Below, one piece after another: positions 56,813-64,000 of a DNA stretch of 64,000 nucleotides. Position 1 is the first letter of the stretch. Every line of letters starts with the position of its first letter. The translations under genes were made by a program, and so were the position numbers. The notes beneath the pieces are model-generated. The model saw only the letters and a program-made list of their open reading frames with translations. It did no database searches and had not been told where the DNA came from. The DNA comes from Palsa-504 sp963806335 (GTDB taxonomy: Bacteria > Actinomycetota > Actinomycetes > Streptosporangiales > Streptosporangiaceae), in the NCBI GenBank assembly GCA_963806335.1, contig CAWDXO010000009.1, positions 186,001-250,000 on the forward strand. The letters are read 5' to 3'.

Positions 56813-57298
56813 GTCTCCAGCCTCTTTATGCGAACTAGATTTCCCGGTTATGCCGTTACGATTAGCTCGACTCGCTGAAATACGCGAATTCGCGGGCGGG
56901 CGGGAATTCGTCCGGCGAGCACGCCCGGACGCGCGGGTCCCACGGGATCCGCGCCCGGGTGACGGGATTTCATCAGGCTCCCCGCTGTCCGGCACGGAGA
57001 ACAATGGAGTCATGGCCCAGGGCTGCGGCCGGGCCGACGCGGCAGCCCGTTTCGGTACGGTCGGCTCCGGGAGCATGGGCGGGACCTTCCTGTCAGGATT
57101 GTCAGCACAACGCTAATGTTCCACCCTTAATGCCTTCGTGTCACATATGTCCAGGTCACGCGGCGTGTCTTCAATACTCCGCAGCGTCCTCGCCGCCGTT
57201 TCCGGAGCGCCCCGACCAGCAATAGCGGCGCCTGTTGCCGGCCATTCCGGGACGGCTAGTAACGGGTTCGCAATCGGTATACGGAGGGAGAACATTAG
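56813..57298. other. Stretch without a recognised gene
   Basis: About 485 bp between the short helical gene and a small frame at 57299. Base composition is more mixed than the neighbours, and AATTCG words recur near 56890 and 56908. No frame resembles a known family. Confidence 0.4.
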
Positions 57299-57457
57299 AT
57301 GGCAGGGTCATGGGCGTGGCCCGGGGTCTCGCCGCGATTCAGGCGGGCCCGGACACCTCTTTTCATGCTGCCGGCGTGCTGCGATTCGCAAGCGGATGCC
57401 CTTGGAGGCGCCGCTCCGCTTGCCCGCCGAGGGGATCCCGGTTACCAAAACCTCTAG
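57299..57457 (+). CDS. Possible 52-residue protein with a strong ribosome-binding site
   Basis: ATG 57299 is preceded by GGAGGGAG at 57283-57290 with 8-bp spacing, better than many real genes here. The product starts MAGSWAWPGVSPRFRRARTP and has two adjacent Cys (PACCDSQAD). No family is recognised. It could be real or a chance frame. Confidence 0.3.
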   Translation: MAGSWAWPGVSPRFRRARTPLFMLPACCDSQADALGGAAPLARRGDPGYQNL

Positions 57458-57563
57458 TTCGGCGTCCGCGAGATCCCGCCCGAACCGCACCTGTCACACC
57501 AGTATCTTTGTTCTAATTTCCTGTTTATGCTTGTAAGAGAGATATTATTTCGCTATCATGTTC

Positions 57564-57606
57564 TATAGAGAGATTATTCTTCCGAACGGGTGGTGGTGCA
57601 TGCCCC
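57564..57606 (-). repeat. Dispersed CCGTTCGG element, copy E
   Basis: On the - strand: GGGGCATGCAC, five bases, CCCGTTCGG (57590 down to 57582), then AAGAATAATCTCTC. It aligns over 25 bp without gaps to copies B and D. The likely start codon of the DUF222-HNH pseudogene (57600) falls inside it on the other strand. Confidence 0.6.
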
Positions 57607-59984
57607 GGGGACCAGCTCCTTCAGGCCGCGGGCCGGGCGAGACCCGGGCCCTGGGCGCGCATGCGCCCCGGGCCGGGCAGCCCGATCCGACCTGGGGCTG
57701 GGACGTCGCGGGCAATCCCATCGATGAGGCGGACGGGTGGCGGCCGGTCCCGGCCGGGACGGATCCGCTGGCTGACCCGGAGGAGTGGGAGGCGTGGCTG
57801 GCCGCGACGGACAGCGGTGATCCGCCGCCGGATCCCGAGCAGGATCCCCGGTGGTGCCCGGATCCGGACGATCCGGCGCTGCCCGATGACGTGGACCTGG
57901 ACGGGTTGCGGGCGGAGTCCCGGCGGATCGCCGCCGCCCAGGCCGCGGAGCAGGCCGCCGAGGCGGAGTGGGCGGCCGGGCTGCCCCCGGACGTCGAGGT
58001 GCCCCAGGCCGGGGTGAGGGTGGGCCGCCGCGGGCCGGGGATGCCCGGCTCGGCGCGGCGGGTCCCCGGTGAGTACGCCTGGCCCGGCCGGCGGGTTCGG
58101 CACCGGGCAGCCGCTGGATGTGGCGCCCGGCGGCGGGGTGCTGCTGGGGTTCGCTGAGGACGCCGCCGGAGATAATGACCGGTTCGCCGGGGCCAGTGAT
58201 GATGAGCTGGCCGGGATCATCGGCGCGCTGGACCGGGCCGAGGCCACCGCGTGTTCCCTCAAGCACGCCGCGCTGGCGGAGTTCACCCGCCGCCGTCCCG
58301 CCCCCGGCCACGCGGCTGGCGGGCCCGGCAGGGATGCCGGCGGAGCGGGAGGAGTTCGCCGGGGATGAGATCGCCCAGCTGCTGGCCGAGGGCCGCGGCA
58401 CCGCGGAGGGGATGCTGGACCTGGCCCGGGACCTGGAAGTCAGGCTGCCCGGCACCAGGGCGGCGTTCCGCGCCGGGATCCTGCGGCATGCCAAGGCGCA
58501 GATCATCGCCTGGGCCACCGTCCTGCTGGATGCGGAGGAGGCCCGGGCGGCGGAGGAGCTGGTGCTGGGGCGGGCCGGGCGGCTGACGCCGGGCGGGCTG
58601 CGGGCCGCGATCGCCCAGGCGGTGATGGCCGTCGCGCCGCAGAAGGCGCGGAAGCGGCGGGAGGAGGCCGCGAAGGACGCCCGGGTGCAGCGGTGGGCCG
58701 AGGACAGCGGGAACGCGGCGCTGGCCGGCCGGGAACTCCCCCCCGCCGAGGTGCTCGCCGCGGACCAGCGGATCTCCTGGTGGGCCCGGCAGCTCCGCAA
58801 GGCCGGGCTGGCCGGCAGCATGGATGAGCTGCGCGCCCGCGCCTACCTCGACCTGCTGCTGGACAAAGACTCCCGCCCCGCTCCCCCCGCCCCCGCATGT
58901 GACGGCACCACCGGCAAGCCCGGCAAGCCCGGCAAGCCCGGCAAGCCCGGCGAGACCGGTGAAACCGGCAAGCCCGGCAAGCCCGGTGAGACCGGCAAGC
59001 CCGGTGAAACCGGCAAGCCCGGTGAGACCGGTGAGACCGGCAAGCCCGGTGAGACCGGCGGGAACGGCGAGGCCGGCGGGAGCGGTGGCAGCGGCGGCGG
59101 TCCGGCAGGCGGTCCGGGGACCGGCGGGTCAGGACCCCCGAGGTCCCCGGTCCGGCGGATCCGGCCGGGCCGATGACCGCGCCGGGGGCGGGGGTGCGGC
59201 CGTCGGGGTTCGTCGGGCGGCTGCACCTGACCGTCCCGCTGACCACCTTGCTGGGGCTGGCGGACCGGCCGGGGCAGATCCCGGGGCTGGGCCCGGTCGA
59301 CCCGTGGCTGGCCCGGGACCTGGCCCGCGCCGCCGCCGCCAACCCCACGACCACCTGGTGCCTGACCGTCACCGATAGGACGGCCACGCGATCGGGCACG
59401 GGTGCGCCCGGGTGGAACCCGGGAACCGTAAGAAACAGCCGGGCGGGCGGCCCCGGCCCCGGGCGCCGGAAGGCCGCGACCCGCCCGATCCGCCGGATCC
59501 GCCCGATCCGCCGGATCCGCCCGGCGCGGCCAGCCGGGACGGCCCGGGGTTCACGGTCACCGCCGGCGGCCGGGACGGGCCGCCGGGCGGGTACGGATCC
59601 TGGCGGTTCACCACCGGGGTTCCCGGGCAGCGGGACCTGGCATTCGCGGTGGACCCGATCGCCACCGGGAGCTGTGATCACCGGTTCGAGGCGGCCGGGC
59701 ATGACCCCGGCCGCAAACTGCGGCACCTGGCCCAGATCCGGCACGCGACCTGCACCGCCCCCGCCTGCCGAAGACCCGCCACCCAGGCCGACTTCGAGCA
59801 CAACATCCCCTACGAGGCGGGCGGCCGGACGTGTTTGTGTAATGGGGGTCCGAAGTGCCGGCATGACCACCGGCTCAAACAGCACCCCCGCTGGAAGGTC
59901 GAGCAGATCACCCCGGGCACCTTCCGCTGGACCGCCCCCTCCGGCCGGACCAGCACCACCGAACCCACCCGCTACCCCATCTGA
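57600..59984 (+). pseudogene. DUF222-HNH endonuclease (13E12 family), broken by several frame changes
   Basis: Pieces of one protein appear in changing frames: an acidic N-terminus from 57600 to about 58080, DUF222 start at about 58069-58310 (SDDELAGIIGALDRAEATAC), DUF222 core at about 58310-59176 (EIAQLLAEGRGTAEGMLDLA), a further part at about 59173-59400 (VGRLHLTVPLTTLLGLADRP), and the HNH part at about 59400-59984 (FEHNIPYEAGG, HDHRLKQHPRW). That is four frame changes. A GKPGET repeat lies in the middle. The family is common in actinomycetes and is often multicopy. It is probably inactive, or the assembly has errors in GC-rich sequence. Confidence 0.75.
58909..59070 (+). repeat. GKPG/GET short tandem repeat in the DUF222-HNH pseudogene
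   Basis: Nine-base units related to GGCAAGCCC and GGTGAGACC alternate for about 160 bp. They encode a collagen-like Gly-X-Pro stretch between the DUF222 and HNH parts. Confidence 0.9.
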
Positions 59985-59993
59985 ACTATCCGG

Positions 59994-61748
59994 TCATAGG
60001 TCTCGGCGCCAGATGATGGATTCCCACGGCCTGAGTTTCAGGTCAGGCAGGGGCCGGAGCGGGGTGCCGGGCAGGTTGGCCAGGACCACCTGGGCGGCGG
60101 ACCAGCCGCTGTCGAGCGGCAGGGACGTCCCCGCCACTTCGTCCGAGGAGAAGTTCGCGGCGACCAGCAGCTCGGCATGGCCGGTCCGGCGCAAGAACGC
60201 CCAGATCGCCGGGTGGTCGGGGAGCAGGAGCTCGAAGTCGCCTTCGGTGACGACGGGGTCGGTGTGGCGCAGGGCGATGAGCTGCCGGTAATACTCATAT
60301 ACCGAGCCGGGGTCGCCGACCTCAGCGGCCGCGTTGACTTCGACGTAGTCGGGATTGATGGCGAGCCAGGGCGTGCCGGTGGTGAACCCAGCGCTCGGGG
60401 AGGAGTTCCACTGGACCGGGGTGCGGCCCTGGTCGCGGCTCATCCGCGCCATCGCCAGCAGGAGCGCGGGCAGATCGGCGCCACCGCGCGCGGCGGCTTC
60501 GGCGTAGAAATTGAGCGCCTGGATGTCGCGGTAATCGCTGATGGCGGTGAACGGCGCGTTAGCCATCCCGAGCTCATCGCCCTGAAATACGTAGGGCGTG
60601 CCGCGGTGCAGGTGCAGAACGGTGGCCAGCGTCTTGGCCGATGCCACCCGGTGCTTGCCGTCATCACCGAACCGCGACACCGAGCGGGGCTGGTCGTGAT
60701 TGCCGAAGTACAGCGAGTTCCAGCCGCGATCGGCCAGGCCCGCCTGCCAGGCGGCCATCGAAGCTTTCAGGTCAGGAAGCTTGAGCGGACGCAGGTCGTA
60801 CTTGTGCGCGCCGATGTCCAGCTGTACATGCTCGAACTGGAAGACCATGTCGAGCTCGCGCCGTTTGGGTTCGGTGAATAGCACCGCCTGGGGGATGGTA
60901 ACGCCGGGCATCTCGCCGACGGTGAGCACGTGGACGTCGCGGCCGGCGAAAACCTCACGGTGCATTTCCTGGAGGAACTCGTGGTTGCGCGGGCCGCAGG
61001 TGAAGTACTGATCGCCGGGTCCGTACAGCGACCCGGGCCGCGGCTCCGTATCCGGCAGGGAGGTGTCCTTGCTGATCATGTTGATGACGTCCATGCGGAA
61101 TCCGTCGACGCCGCGGTCCAGCCACCACCGCATCATCGCGAACACCGCCTGCCGGACCTCGGGGTTCTCCCAGTTCAGATCGGGCTGCTTGCGCGAGAAG
61201 ATGTGCAGGTAGTACTGGCCGGTCTTCTCATCCCAGGTCCAGGTGGGACCCGAGAAGTGCGACTCCCAGTTGGTGGGTTCGGCACCCGGCGTCCCGGGCG
61301 TGGTGCCCGGACGAGCGTCCCGCCACCAGTACCAGTCCCGCTTGGGATTGTCCCGGCTGGACCGGGACTGCTCGAACCACGGGTGCTCGTCGGAGGTGTG
61401 GTTCACGACCAGGTCCATGACCAGTCGCATGTTGCGCGCATGGAGCTCGGCGATCAGCTCGTCCAGGTCGGCCAGCGTGCCGAACAGCGGATCGATGTCC
61501 TGGTAGTCACTGATGTCATAGCCGTTGTCATCCATCGGCGACCGGTAGACCGGGCTCATCCAGATGACGTCCACACCCAGGCGTTCCAGGTAATCCAGAC
61601 GGCCAAGCACGCCCCTCAGATCGCCGACGCCGTCGCCGTCGGAGTCGGCGAAGCTCCTCGGGTAGACCTGATAGACGACCCAGCGCCGCCAGTCGGCCGC
61701 CCGCTCATGGCCCGCGGCCTTCGTGTACTCCACTGCTTCTGCTGACAA
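59994..61748 (-). CDS. Alpha-glucosidase / oligo-1,6-glucosidase (GH13)
   Basis: A 584-residue GH13 enzyme: WVVYQVYPRSFADSDGDGVG, DLVVNHTSDEHPWFEQSR, nucleophile Asp in GVDGFRMDVINMISKD, acid Glu in HVLTVGEMPGVTIPQA, and LYFGNHDQPRSVSRFGDD. The QPDLNWENPEVR motif and C-terminal beta domain match oligo-1,6-glucosidase/alpha-glucosidase. TTG 61748 has GGGAGG 5 bp upstream. It releases glucose from malto- or isomalto-oligosaccharides in the cytoplasm. No signal peptide is seen. It is divergent from the phosphoglucomutase gene. Confidence 0.9.
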   Translation of the reverse strand: MSAEAVEYTKAAGHERAADWRRWVVYQVYPRSFADSDGDGVGDLRGVLGRLDYLERLGVDVIWMSPVYRSPMDDNGYDISDYQDIDPLFGTLADLDELIAELHARNMRLVMDLVVNHTSDEHPWFEQSRSSRDNPKRDWYWWRDARPGTTPGTPGAEPTNWESHFSGPTWTWDEKTGQYYLHIFSRKQPDLNWENPEVRQAVFAMMRWWLDRGVDGFRMDVINMISKDTSLPDTEPRPGSLYGPGDQYFTCGPRNHEFLQEMHREVFAGRDVHVLTVGEMPGVTIPQAVLFTEPKRRELDMVFQFEHVQLDIGAHKYDLRPLKLPDLKASMAAWQAGLADRGWNSLYFGNHDQPRSVSRFGDDGKHRVASAKTLATVLHLHRGTPYVFQGDELGMANAPFTAISDYRDIQALNFYAEAAARGGADLPALLLAMARMSRDQGRTPVQWNSSPSAGFTTGTPWLAINPDYVEVNAAAEVGDPGSVYEYYRQLIALRHTDPVVTEGDFELLLPDHPAIWAFLRRTGHAELLVAANFSSDEVAGTSLPLDSGWSAAQVVLANLPGTPLRPLPDLKLRPWESIIWRRDL

Positions 61749-61948
61749 TGTTTCCTCCCGGACCGACCTTAATGCGGCTCAGGTACGACGTGGTTCGCAG
61801 GTACCCGTCACCGAGGGGATACTGAGCGAGCCGCAGCGCGCGCCGCCCGCGTTCGTGCGCCGCATCGACATCGTGTCGACGCCGGACATCGCGCCGGAGG
61901 TCTACGGCAACACCTTTCGACAGATTCCCCTACCACCCGTCCTGACGG

Positions 61949-61991
61949 TGACACGCCGGGCGGCCGTGTTTAGCGTCCGCCCGGCGTGTCA
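61949..61991. promoter_or_regulatory. Perfect 15-bp inverted repeat before pgm
   Basis: TGACACGCCGGGCGG (61949-61963) pairs perfectly with CCGCCCGGCGTGTCA (61977-61991) across a 13-base loop. It ends 10 bp before ATG 62002, in the space where a ribosome-binding site would be. It could be an operator, an attenuator or a translation-blocking hairpin. Confidence 0.7.
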
Positions 61992-62001
61992 GTATGACGG
62001 C

Positions 62002-63639
62002 ATGACAGACCCGCGTGCGGGGCAGCCCGCTTCTGCTGAAGACCTCGTGGATGTCGCGAAACTGGTGACCGCCTACTACGCGGTGCATCCCGATCCCGGT
62101 GATGCCGCGCAGCGGGTGTCGTTCGGCACCTCCGGCCATCGCGGATCAGCGTTCACGGCGACGTTCAACGAGGACCACATCCTGGCCACCACCCAGGCCA
62201 TCTGTGAGTACCGGGCCAGCCACGGGATCGACGGACCGCTGTATCTGGGCGCCGACACCCACGCGCTTTCCGAGCCAGCCCAGGTCAGCGCGCTGGAGGT
62301 GCTCGCCGCCAACGACGTGCGGGTGATGGTCGACGCCCGCGGCGGGTACACGCCGACCCCGGCGGTGTCCCGGGCGATCCTGGCGCACAACGCGTCCGGG
62401 CGGGGACCTCGCGCCGACGGAATCGTGGTCACGCCCTCGCACAACCCGCCCGCCGACGGCGGTTTCAAGTACAACCCGCCGGACGGCGGCCCGGCCGGCA
62501 CCGACATCACCCGGGAGATTCAGGACCGGGCCAACGACCTGCTCGCTAGCGGGCTCAAGGCGGTGCGCCGCATTCCGTACGCCCGGGCGGTCACGGCCGA
62601 CACCACGGAAAAGTTCGATTTCCTCGGCCGCTACGTTTCGGCCCTAGACCAGGTGGTGGACCTGGCCGCGATCAGGGCGGCCGGCGTGCGCATCGGCGCC
62701 GACCCGCTCGGCGGGGCGAGCGTGGCCTACTGGGGCGAGATCGGCGACCGCTGCGGCCTGGACCTGACCGTCGTCAACCCCGCGGTAGACCCGACGTTCC
62801 GGTTCATGACCCTGGACTGGGACGGCAAGATCCGGATGGACTGCTCGTCACCGTACGCCATGGCCAGCCTGATCGCCCGCCAGCACGAGTTCACCATCGC
62901 GACCGGGAACGACACCGACGCCGACCGGCACGGCATCGTCACGCCGGACGCGGGCCTGCTCAACCCCAACCACTACCTCGCGGTCGCCATCGACTACCTC
63001 TACCGGCACCGGGACGGCTGGCCGGCCGGGGCCGCCGTCGGAAAGACCCTGGTCAGCTCCTCGATGATCGACCGGGTGACCGAGGGCCTGGACCGCAGCC
63101 TGCTCGAGGTCCCGGTTGGGTTCAAGTGGTTCGTGCCGGGGCTGCTCGACGGCTCGGTGGCCTTCGGCGGCGAGGAAAGCGCCGGAGCATCGTTCCTGCA
63201 GCTCGACGGCTCGGTGTGGACCACGGACAAGGACGGCATCATCCTGGCCCTGCTCGCCTCGGAGATCACGGCCGTGACCGGGCATTCCCCCTCCCGCCTC
63301 TACCGGGACCTCACCGACCGCTACGGCACGCCCGTCTACGCCCGTGTCGACACCGCGGCCACCAGGGAACAGAAGGAAGCGCTGGCCAAGCTCTCACCCG
63401 AGCAGATCCCGGCCAGCGAGCTCGCGGGCGAGAAGATCATCGCGGCGCTGACCACCGCCCCGGGCAACGACGCCCCGATCGGCGGGCTCAAGGTGGTCGC
63501 CGCGTCAGGCTGGTTCGCCGCCCGTCCGTCCGGCACCGAAGACGTCTACAAGCTGTACGCCGAGTCGTTCCGCGGTCCCGACCATCTCGCCGCGATCCAG
63601 GAGCAAGCCCGGGAAATCATCGCAGCCGCCATCGGCTGA
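62002..63639 (+). CDS. pgm: Phosphoglucomutase, alpha-D-glucose-specific
   Basis: A 545-residue enzyme: RVSFGTSGHRGSAFTATFNE near the start, catalytic phospho-Ser in VVTPSHNPPADGGFKYNPPD, metal loop in TGNDTDADRHGIV, sugar-binding FGGEESAGASFL, and phosphate-binding WFAARPSGTEDVYKLYAESF. It interconverts glucose-1-phosphate and glucose-6-phosphate. ATG 62002 fits the family start, although an in-frame stretch extends upstream to 61723. The hairpin at 61949-61991 suggests control at the leader. It joins the nearby glucan enzymes to central metabolism. Confidence 0.93.
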   Translation: MTDPRAGQPASAEDLVDVAKLVTAYYAVHPDPGDAAQRVSFGTSGHRGSAFTATFNEDHILATTQAICEYRASHGIDGPLYLGADTHALSEPAQVSALEVLAANDVRVMVDARGGYTPTPAVSRAILAHNASGRGPRADGIVVTPSHNPPADGGFKYNPPDGGPAGTDITREIQDRANDLLASGLKAVRRIPYARAVTADTTEKFDFLGRYVSALDQVVDLAAIRAAGVRIGADPLGGASVAYWGEIGDRCGLDLTVVNPAVDPTFRFMTLDWDGKIRMDCSSPYAMASLIARQHEFTIATGNDTDADRHGIVTPDAGLLNPNHYLAVAIDYLYRHRDGWPAGAAVGKTLVSSSMIDRVTEGLDRSLLEVPVGFKWFVPGLLDGSVAFGGEESAGASFLQLDGSVWTTDKDGIILALLASEITAVTGHSPSRLYRDLTDRYGTPVYARVDTAATREQKEALAKLSPEQIPASELAGEKIIAALTTAPGNDAPIGGLKVVAASGWFAARPSGTEDVYKLYAESFRGPDHLAAIQEQAREIIAAAIG

Positions 63640-63667
63640 GAGGCCAGCCGGGCCAGCCAGGCCGGGT

Positions 63668-63949
63668 TCAGACCGTGATCGCGACGTCCCGGCCGCTTTG
63701 CGCGGGGATGGTCTCGTCGTCGAACCATACTCCGCCCTCGGCCAGGTAGCGGAAGTGCAGGGTGGTGCCAGCCTGGACGGTCACCGCGGCGCTCCGGGTG
63801 CGGTTCGCGCGGCGGCGCAGCGGATGAGCGAAGGGATCCCACTCGTTGAAGCTGCCCACCACGGACACCGCCGCGGCAGGCTCATCGACCGGCAATGTGA
63901 AGGTGACTCGGACCGTGCCGTCACGCCCAGGCTTAGTTTTCTTGATCAA
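63668..63949 (-). CDS. Small CBM48/isoamylase N-terminal-like protein
   Basis: A 93-residue protein that is almost entirely an early-set glycan-binding domain: VRVTFTLPVDEPAAAVSVVG, SFNEWDPFAHPLRRR, and TLHFRYLAEGGVWFDDE. The VGSFNEWDP motif is the AMPK/CBM48 signature. TTG 63949 has GGAGAGAG 4 bp upstream. It may bind glycogen or guide the glucan enzymes nearby. It is convergent with pgm. Confidence 0.85.
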   Translation of the reverse strand: MIKKTKPGRDGTVRVTFTLPVDEPAAAVSVVGSFNEWDPFAHPLRRRANRTRSAAVTVQAGTTLHFRYLAEGGVWFDDETIPAQSGRDVAITV

Positions 63950-64000
63950 CTGCTCTCTCCACTCTGGAGCTCCAACAACCTGATCGAGGCCAATTATCGC

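Noticed and set aside
57600..59984. Programmed frameshifting in the DUF222-HNH gene
   Set aside because: Four frame changes in both directions without slippery heptamers are better explained by decay or sequence error.
1..64000. tRNA, rRNA, transposase or integrase genes marking a genomic island
   Set aside because: None was recognised on either strand. Composition looks uniform apart from a somewhat less GC-rich stretch near 57.5 kb.

Overview
The window is high-GC DNA (roughly 70%) with actinobacterial gene content: a DprE1 homologue, a BlaI/M56 pair, tandem-domain universal stress proteins, an Rv1733c-like membrane protein, DUF1707 and DUF222-HNH proteins, and GTG/TTG starts with ATGA/GTGA overlaps. 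It looks like the chromosome of a non-mycobacterial actinomycete. I cannot place the genus. No rRNA, tRNA, CRISPR array or intact insertion sequence was seen.

Region 1 (1-10.2 kb) and region 3 (15.7-39 kb) look like a large hypoxia/dormancy island. Promoters there carry palindromes close to the DosR (DevR) box GGGACTTTGGTCCC, including one exact copy at 3616-3629. They precede genes of classic DosR-regulon type: an Rv1733c-like protein, HSP20, pyridoxamine-oxidase-fold proteins, universal stress proteins, CBS-BON proteins and a group 3b-like NiFe hydrogenase. The metabolic genes fit fermentation: hydrogenase, pyruvate:ferredoxin oxidoreductase with a GltD-like iron-sulfur flavoprotein and a dihydroorotate-dehydrogenase-like enzyme, alcohol dehydrogenase, an acetyltransferase/acyl-CoA-synthetase fusion, phosphoketolase, phosphoglycerate kinase and phosphoglycerate mutase. 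The hydrogenase is split: a b6-type cytochrome, the large subunit and the maturation protease are on the + strand, facing the small, flavin and iron-sulfur subunits on the - strand. No intact DosR or DosS gene is present, but a STAS-PAS protein ends in a degenerate DosS-like dimerisation segment.

Region 2 (10.3-15.4 kb) is a cell-envelope block with BlaI-type operators at two promoters: an M56 metalloprotease and BlaI, UppP, a phosphodiester-glycosidase lipoprotein, and a DprE1 homologue with Ala at the benzothiazinone-target cysteine.

Region 4 (39-48.3 kb) holds an AI-2E transporter, small membrane proteins and a probable meroterpenoid or prenylated-quinone cluster: type III polyketide synthase, UbiA prenyltransferase, flavin monooxygenase and three methyltransferases. 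It is followed by a decayed hydrolase gene and a DUF1707 protein.

Region 5 (48.4-56.6 kb) has an amylosucrase-like enzyme and a catabolic cluster: IclR regulator and amidohydrolase divergent from CoA-transferase, citryl-CoA-lyase-like protein and a fused LigB-LigA dioxygenase, with strong palindromes in the divergent promoter. Region 6 (56.6-64 kb) has a low-information stretch, a DUF222-HNH gene broken by several frame changes, and a carbohydrate block (alpha-glucosidase, phosphoglucomutase, CBM48 protein).

Two features cross these regions. One is a set of in-frame short tandem repeats in linkers and gene ends. The other is a dispersed element of about 40 bp, seen five times, built around CCGTTCGG followed by an A-rich run.
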